In this document: piece after piece, positions 30,122-32,228 of the stretch
How positions within the stretch are numbered: the first letter of the stretch is position 1
Layout of the letters: each line of letters begins with the position of its first letter
NCBI GenBank assembly: GCA_946534145.1
Contig: CAMNCH010000014.1
Span: forward strand, 1 to 32,228
Direction of reading: 5' to 3'
From: an uncultured Lachnospiraceae bacterium
Lineage (GTDB): Bacteria; Bacillota; Clostridia; Lachnospirales; Lachnospiraceae
Length of the DNA stretch: 32,228 bases
The notes under the pieces: generated by a model
What the model was told of the DNA's origin: nothing
Seen by the model: the letters and a program-made list of their open reading frames with translations, nothing else
Database searches by the model: none
Position numbers and translations under genes: made by a program

Positions 30122-30775
30122 CTAACCCCTTTCTTCCTGCCATGAGTCAAAAGCAAACCACATAAGGGCCCCCAGGGTATACATGGGGTAAAAGAAACCT
30201 TTGTCGTCCGTGCCCTTTTTAATAAGCTCCAGGGCTTTTTCTTTGTCCACCAGGCAGAATCCGTCGAAGCATTCGGAACCCACGGCTCCGCACTGATTCA
30301 GCTCATTTAAATCGTCAAGGGTAATTACAACCCCCACAAGGCCGTTGCTCTCGTCCGTAAGGCCCGGGGTGGAAAATACGCAGGGATTTATAACAAATAC
30401 TCTGTCGGTGGGCTTAACGGTAAGGCCGGTCTCTTCTTTAATCTCTCTCACCGCAGTTTCGGTAAGAGCATTCGGCTTACCCTTGTCACAGTCGTCCACA
30501 AGCCCCGCAGGCACGCTTAACATGTAACGCCCTACAGGATATCTGTACTCATAGTTAAGAAGGAGTTTGGGCTCCTCTCCGGGGGTTTTAACGACCACAT
30601 AGCAGGTAGCCGCATCCGGCTGCATAGCCTTAAACTCGTCGTCTGTAAGTGTGGCGGTTAAATGTTCCGCATCATGGCGGGTAGCGTCAAAATAATGCTT
30701 CCCTTCCTCATACTGCAAATCATATACTTTTACAAATTTGGTTTCTAACAGCGGTTTAACGCATTTTTTGTCCAT
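30122..30775 (-). CDS. Nudix hydrolase (ADP-ribose pyrophosphatase-like)
   Basis: A 217-residue protein. The Nudix box is GLVDDCDKGK..., then ALTETAVREIKEETGL: the REIKEETGL core with its metal-binding glutamates is intact, and a few extra residues lie between the first glycine and the arginine. SVPAG just before the box and the later SPGLTDE-like segment (STPGLTDES) are typical of ADP-ribose/nucleoside-diphosphate sugar hydrolases. The exact substrate is unknown. ATG at 30775 has GGAG eleven bases upstream; the GTG at 30784 is too close to that site. It precedes the FRG gene in a two-gene operon. Confidence 0.88.
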   Translation of the reverse strand: MDKKCVKPLLETKFVKVYDLQYEEGKHYFDATRHDAEHLTATLTDDEFKAMQPDAATCYVVVKTPGEEPKLLLNYEYRYPVGRYMLSVPAGLVDDCDKGKPNALTETAVREIKEETGLTVKPTDRVFVINPCVFSTPGLTDESNGLVGVVITLDDLNELNQCGAVGSECFDGFCLVDKEKALELIKKGTDDKGFFYPMYTLGALMWFAFDSWQEERG

Positions 30776-30805
30776 TAAAGGCACTTCTCCTTAAGTTTAG
30801 TCACT

Positions 30806-30861
30806 GGCAGCCTGCATTCAAAAAGGCACCCAATCAACCTCAGAGGCCAATGCAGGGTGCC
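30806..30861 (-). terminator. terminator after the HD-GYP-REC-GGDEF gene, with an alternative stem
   Basis: Minus strand: GGCACCC (30855-30861) pairs with GGGTGCC (30825-30831) and is followed by TTTTTG, an intrinsic terminator with a 23-base loop. The same 5' arm, extended to 13 bases (30849-30861), can instead pair with 30806-30818 with one mismatch, which would place a hairpin just upstream of the Nudix ribosome site. Confidence 0.6.
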
Positions 30862-30873
30862 CTTATTGTCGCA

Positions 30874-32228
30874 TCACTCCATAACTGTCATGTGCATTAC
30901 CTTTTTATTATTATACATGAGTGTATCCGCCCGTTTCAAGACATCGCCCACAGTTTTGTCTGTTTCCGGGTCGTATACCGCCATGCCCGCCGCCAAAGAA
31001 ACCTTTCCGTGAATAGGGTCGCCTCTTTGGGCGCTCTCATCAATTTCTTTTTTAAGGATTTCCATGAGTTTGTCGCGGTTTTCAAGGTCTCTGTCCTCGA
31101 GAACCACCACGAATTCGTCTCCGCCCACTCTGTATACGGGGCTGTGTCTGAATACACTGCAAATGGTCCTGCAGCTGTTTACCAGGTAAATGTCGCCGAT
31201 ATCGTGTCCGAAGGTATCGTTTACGGTCTTTAAGCCGTTTAAGTCACATTCCACAAGGGCAAAAGAACCTGCCTCACGCCTGTTTACTTTTTCTTTTAAG
31301 GACTCTACCTTGTCCATATAGGCAGCCACGCTACGAACTCCCGTAAGGGGGTCTCTGTTAACCACACGATTGCTCTTGGCAAGCTTCTCTTGCAAAGCAT
31401 TGGCCTGGTCTCTCATACAGTACATGAGGGCCTTTGATACCTGGCTTACGGAAATGGGCTTGTAAAGATATGCGTTCATGCCGCTTTCGGTTGCTTTTTC
31501 CACGTCCACGTATGAGTGGCTTACGGATACTGCTATGATGGGTATGGTATCCATTCCGGGGATTCGTAAGCTTCTGATAAGCCTTGTGGTTTCAAAACCG
31601 CTCATGCCGGGCAGGAACAGATCCATCAAAATTGCATCGAAAGCGTCGTCGTCAACGCTTTTAATGATTCCGACCGCTTCTTCTCCGCTTGCGGCCTCCG
31701 TTACCCAAGCGCCGGAATTTCTGAGTATCTCGGCTCCTACTGCTCTTGATATCTCATCATCTTCCACAAAAAGAATATTGATTCCGTTTAAGTCGCTTTC
31801 GCTCTCACCCATTTCTACGGGTTCACAATATTCGCTGTCCTTGTTGTCTGCGTGATTTCTGAGTTTTTCTTTGCACTTTTTGAAGCAGTTAATAATCTTG
31901 GGTGAGAACGCACCGCACTCGCCTCTTAAAATCATATCAAAGGCTTCATCAAACGGATATGCGTCCTTGTAGCAGCGTTTATTGATAAGTGCATCAAAGC
32001 AGTCAACTATGGATACTATCTGAGCACTTATGGGTATCTCGTCACCCTTAAGCCCTTCGGGATAGCCTTTTCCGTCGTATTTTTCATGATGGTACTTGCA
32101 GATGTCCAAGCTGGTCTTTAAGTATTCGGCGCTCCAGTCAAGGGGAGCCATCTTGAGAATTTCGCAGCCTCTTGCGCTGTGGGCCTTCATCTCTTCATAC
32201 TCTTCCGGCGTAAGCTTACCCGGCTTTA
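30874..32228 (-). CDS. HD-GYP / receiver / GGDEF multidomain cyclic-di-GMP protein (N-terminus beyond right edge)
   Basis: The frame is open from the right edge: codons before the ATG at 32190 read KPGKLTPEEYEE, the usual start of the helix before HD-GYP motifs, so the start lies outside the window. In order: the rest of an HD-GYP domain (YHHEKYDGKGYPEGLKGDEIP, then VSIVDCFDAL), a receiver domain (ILFVEDDE, phosphoacceptor aspartate in LMDLFLPGMSG, lysine in LYKPIS), and a GGDEF domain with DPLTGVRS, ECDLNGLKTVNDTFGHDIGD and an intact GGDEF (VYRVGGDEFVVV). At least 451 residues are visible. It could both make and break cyclic di-GMP under phosphorelay control. The order HD-GYP, REC, GGDEF is uncommon. 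Confidence 0.9.
   Translation of the reverse strand, partial: KPGKLTPEEYEEMKAHSARGCEILKMAPLDWSAEYLKTSLDICKYHHEKYDGKGYPEGLKGDEIPISAQIVSIVDCFDALINKRCYKDAYPFDEAFDMILRGECGAFSPKIINCFKKCKEKLRNHADNKDSEYCEPVEMGESESDLNGINILFVEDDEISRAVGAEILRNSGAWVTEAASGEEAVGIIKSVDDDAFDAILMDLFLPGMSGFETTRLIRSLRIPGMDTIPIIAVSVSHSYVDVEKATESGMNAYLYKPISVSQVSKALMYCMRDQANALQEKLAKSNRVVNRDPLTGVRSVAAYMDKVESLKEKVNRREAGSFALVECDLNGLKTVNDTFGHDIGDIYLVNSCRTICSVFRHSPVYRVGGDEFVVVLEDRDLENRDKLMEILKKEIDESAQRGDPIHGKVSLAAGMAVYDPETDKTVGDVLKRADTLMYNNKKVMHMTVME

Overview
The window looks like a chromosomal segment of a Gram-positive, low-to-mid GC Clostridia, most likely a Lachnospiraceae (Butyrivibrio/Roseburia-like) bacterium. The reasons are a HrcA/CIRCE-controlled small heat-shock gene, consensus sigma-A promoters with strong GGAGG ribosome sites, MalFGK-type ABC genes with a lipoprotein binding protein, several cyclic-di-GMP proteins, and CbxX/SpoVK-type AAA+ and TPM-domain membrane proteins. 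No ribosomal RNA is present, so the genus is an inference. Most genes are on the minus strand.

Layout. 1-1.3 kb: a truncated secreted protein and a lipoprotein. 1.4-1.9 kb: rpsT with its own promoter and terminator. 1.9-5.8 kb: an operon of a membrane EAL phosphodiesterase, a zinc-ribbon membrane protein and a TPM (YgcG-like) protein. 5.9-7.1 kb: a membrane-anchored C39-like peptidase. 7.2-9.25 kb: a queuosine-precursor operon (queC, a YhhQ-type transporter, queF) behind a promoter, a candidate preQ1 riboswitch and an intrinsic terminator. 9.3-10.2 kb: a degenerate DUF2318-like protein and a small unknown. 10.2-10.7 kb: a gene-free stretch packed with hairpins next to tRNA-Arg(ACG). 10.8-15.0 kb: a three-gene operon of a radical SAM/SPASM enzyme, a membrane protein with a Cys-Ala repeat tail, and an AT-rich GT-C-type glycosyltransferase broken at a run of nine G. 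15.1-16.6 kb: a YhcC-like radical SAM protein and hsp20. 16.6-21.8 kb: a diguanylate cyclase, a CDF metal transporter, a SulP transporter and an OGG-type glycosylase. 21.8-23.8 kb: a two-module AAA+ protein. 23.9-28.4 kb: a complete sugar-type ABC importer operon on the plus strand. 28.6-29.2 kb: a lipoprotein. 29.3-30.8 kb: an FRG-domain and Nudix pair. 30.9 kb to the end: the C-terminal part of an HD-GYP-REC-GGDEF protein.

The strongest candidate for an undescribed system is 10.8-15.0 kb. A radical SAM/SPASM enzyme overlaps, by four bases, a gene for a signal-peptide/transmembrane protein whose predicted cytosolic tail has a zinc ribbon and ten cysteines in 33 residues, mostly in Cys-Ala units. 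This looks like a RiPP-type maturase and substrate in which the substrate is a full-length membrane protein. The third gene starts right after the stop of the second and carries a G tract that would make it phase-variable. Other notable items are the hairpin cluster beside tRNA-Arg, the queC leader, an interleaved terminator/promoter/ribosome site between the SulP and CDF genes, and an over-represented octamer CAAAAGAA. Everything was read by eye; no database search or folding program was run.
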